The position numbers were made by a program, and so were the translations under genes. The notes beneath the pieces were generated by a model, which saw only the letters and a program-made list of their open reading frames with translations, had not been told where the DNA came from and made no database searches. Below, piece after piece: positions 5,359 through 6,029 of a stretch of 6,029 bases of DNA. The stretch is from a bacterium. GTDB taxonomy: Bacteria > Myxococcota_A > Bradymonadia > UBA7976 > UBA1532. The stretch is taken from NCBI GenBank assembly GCA_030424955.1, contig JAUHVS010000395.1, forward strand, positions 1 to 6,029. The letters are read 5' to 3'. The first letter of the stretch is position 1. Every line of letters begins with the position of its first letter.

Positions 5359-6029
5359 GCCGGCGCCACCTGCTCGAGCTGGCCAGCCTGTCGGCCCCGC
5401 AGCTGGAGCGGCTGCTCGATCTGGCCGACTCCTTCGACGCCATCGGGCGCCGGCAGGTCAAGAAGGTGCCGACCCTGCGGGGTCGCACCGTCGTGAACCT
5501 GTTCATGGAGGCCTCCACCCGCACCCGCTCGAGCTTCGAGCTGGCGGCCAAGCGGCTCAGCGCCGACACCCTGAACATCTCGGGGGGCTCCAGCAGCGTG
5601 GTGAAGGGCGAGACGCTGCTCGACACCGCCCGCAACCTCGCCGCCTACCGCCCCGACGTCATCGTGCTGCGCCACCAGCACGCCGGGGCGCCCCACCTGC
5701 TGGCGCGCCACCTGGACGTCTCGATCGTCAACGCGGGGGACGGCGCCCACGAGCACCCGACGCAGGGGCTGCTCGACATGCTCACGATCCGGCAGCACAA
5801 GCGGCGCATCGAGGGGCTCAAGGTGGCGATCATCGGCGACATCGCCCACAGCCGCGTGGCCCGCTCGAACATCGTCGGGCTCAGCACCCTGGGCGCCCAG
5901 GTGGTGGTCTGTGGCCCGCCGACGATGGTGCCGCCAGGGGTCGAGGCCCTCGGCTGTACGGCCACCTTCCACCGCGACGAGGCCGTGGCGGACGCGGACG
6001 TGATCATGATGCTGCGCATCCAGAAGGAG
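5355..6029 (+). CDS. pyrB: Aspartate carbamoyltransferase catalytic subunit (3' end cut off)
   Basis: The first 225 residues are present and open to the window edge; about 80-85 residues are expected beyond it (family length about 305-310). The enzyme condenses carbamoyl phosphate and aspartate to N-carbamoyl-aspartate in the cytoplasm, the committed step of UMP synthesis. The carbamoyl phosphate motif STRTRSSFE is at 54-62, the SSSVVKGET loop with Lys84 at 79-87, Arg106 in LRH, HPTQ at 134-137 and GDIAHSRVARSN at 161-172. MLRIQKE at the edge contains the aspartate-binding Arg221, equivalent to E. coli Arg229. All catalytic residues in the visible part are intact. The start ATG overlaps the pyrR TGA (ATGA), with GGAG (5344-5347) 7 nt upstream, indicating translational coupling. 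Whether dihydroorotase (pyrC) follows, as is common, cannot be seen. This frame has no stop inside the window, so it is easily missed by finders that need complete ORFs. Confidence 0.97.
   Translation, partial: MSRRHLLELASLSAPQLERLLDLADSFDAIGRRQVKKVPTLRGRTVVNLFMEASTRTRSSFELAAKRLSADTLNISGGSSSVVKGETLLDTARNLAAYRPDVIVLRHQHAGAPHLLARHLDVSIVNAGDGAHEHPTQGLLDMLTIRQHKRRIEGLKVAIIGDIAHSRVARSNIVGLSTLGAQVVVCGPPTMVPPGVEALGCTATFHRDEAVADADVIMMLRIQKE

Overview
This is a high-GC, gene-dense window with strong codon-position bias, which produces long antisense shadow frames. It looks like ordinary chromosome from a Gram-negative bacterium. A lipoprotein with DxDxDG repeats, a SPOR protein with a long Ala/Glu/Arg helix, and the base composition would suit a myxobacterial or other former deltaproteobacterial lineage. 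That placement is inference from gene style, not a phylogenetic result.

Layout: (1) 62-1162 (+) encodes a single-pass membrane protein with a C-terminal SPOR (peptidoglycan-binding) domain and an in-frame 30-bp tandem repeat. (2) 1163-1258 is a convergent intergenic gap holding three 13-bp direct repeats and a GC-rich hairpin. (3) 1259-1798 (-) encodes a small lipoprotein with six Asp-rich, calcium-site-like repeats. (4) 1799-1942 is a divergent promoter region with a good sigma70-type promoter for the rightward genes, its -10 box lying inside an inverted repeat. (5) 1943-6029 (+) is a tight gene run lepA - lepB - pyrR - pyrB, with gaps of 1 nt and 4 nt and then a 4-nt ATGA overlap. pyrB runs off the right edge.

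The rightward run appears to be one operon. It joins a ribosome-associated GTPase (LepA/EF4), type I signal peptidase (LepB), a PyrR-type uracil phosphoribosyltransferase/regulator, and the catalytic chain of aspartate transcarbamoylase, the committed step of pyrimidine synthesis. The only clear promoter is upstream of lepA. There is no room for a classical PyrR attenuator before pyrR or pyrB, and several PyrR positions linked to RNA binding in Bacillus appear substituted. The two left-hand genes are both cell-envelope proteins but share no operon.

No mobile element, CRISPR array, tRNA, rRNA or defence system is visible. The items most worth following up are the unusual pyrimidine-control arrangement, the lepA promoter/operator and its start site without a Shine-Dalgarno sequence, and the two repeat-rich envelope proteins.
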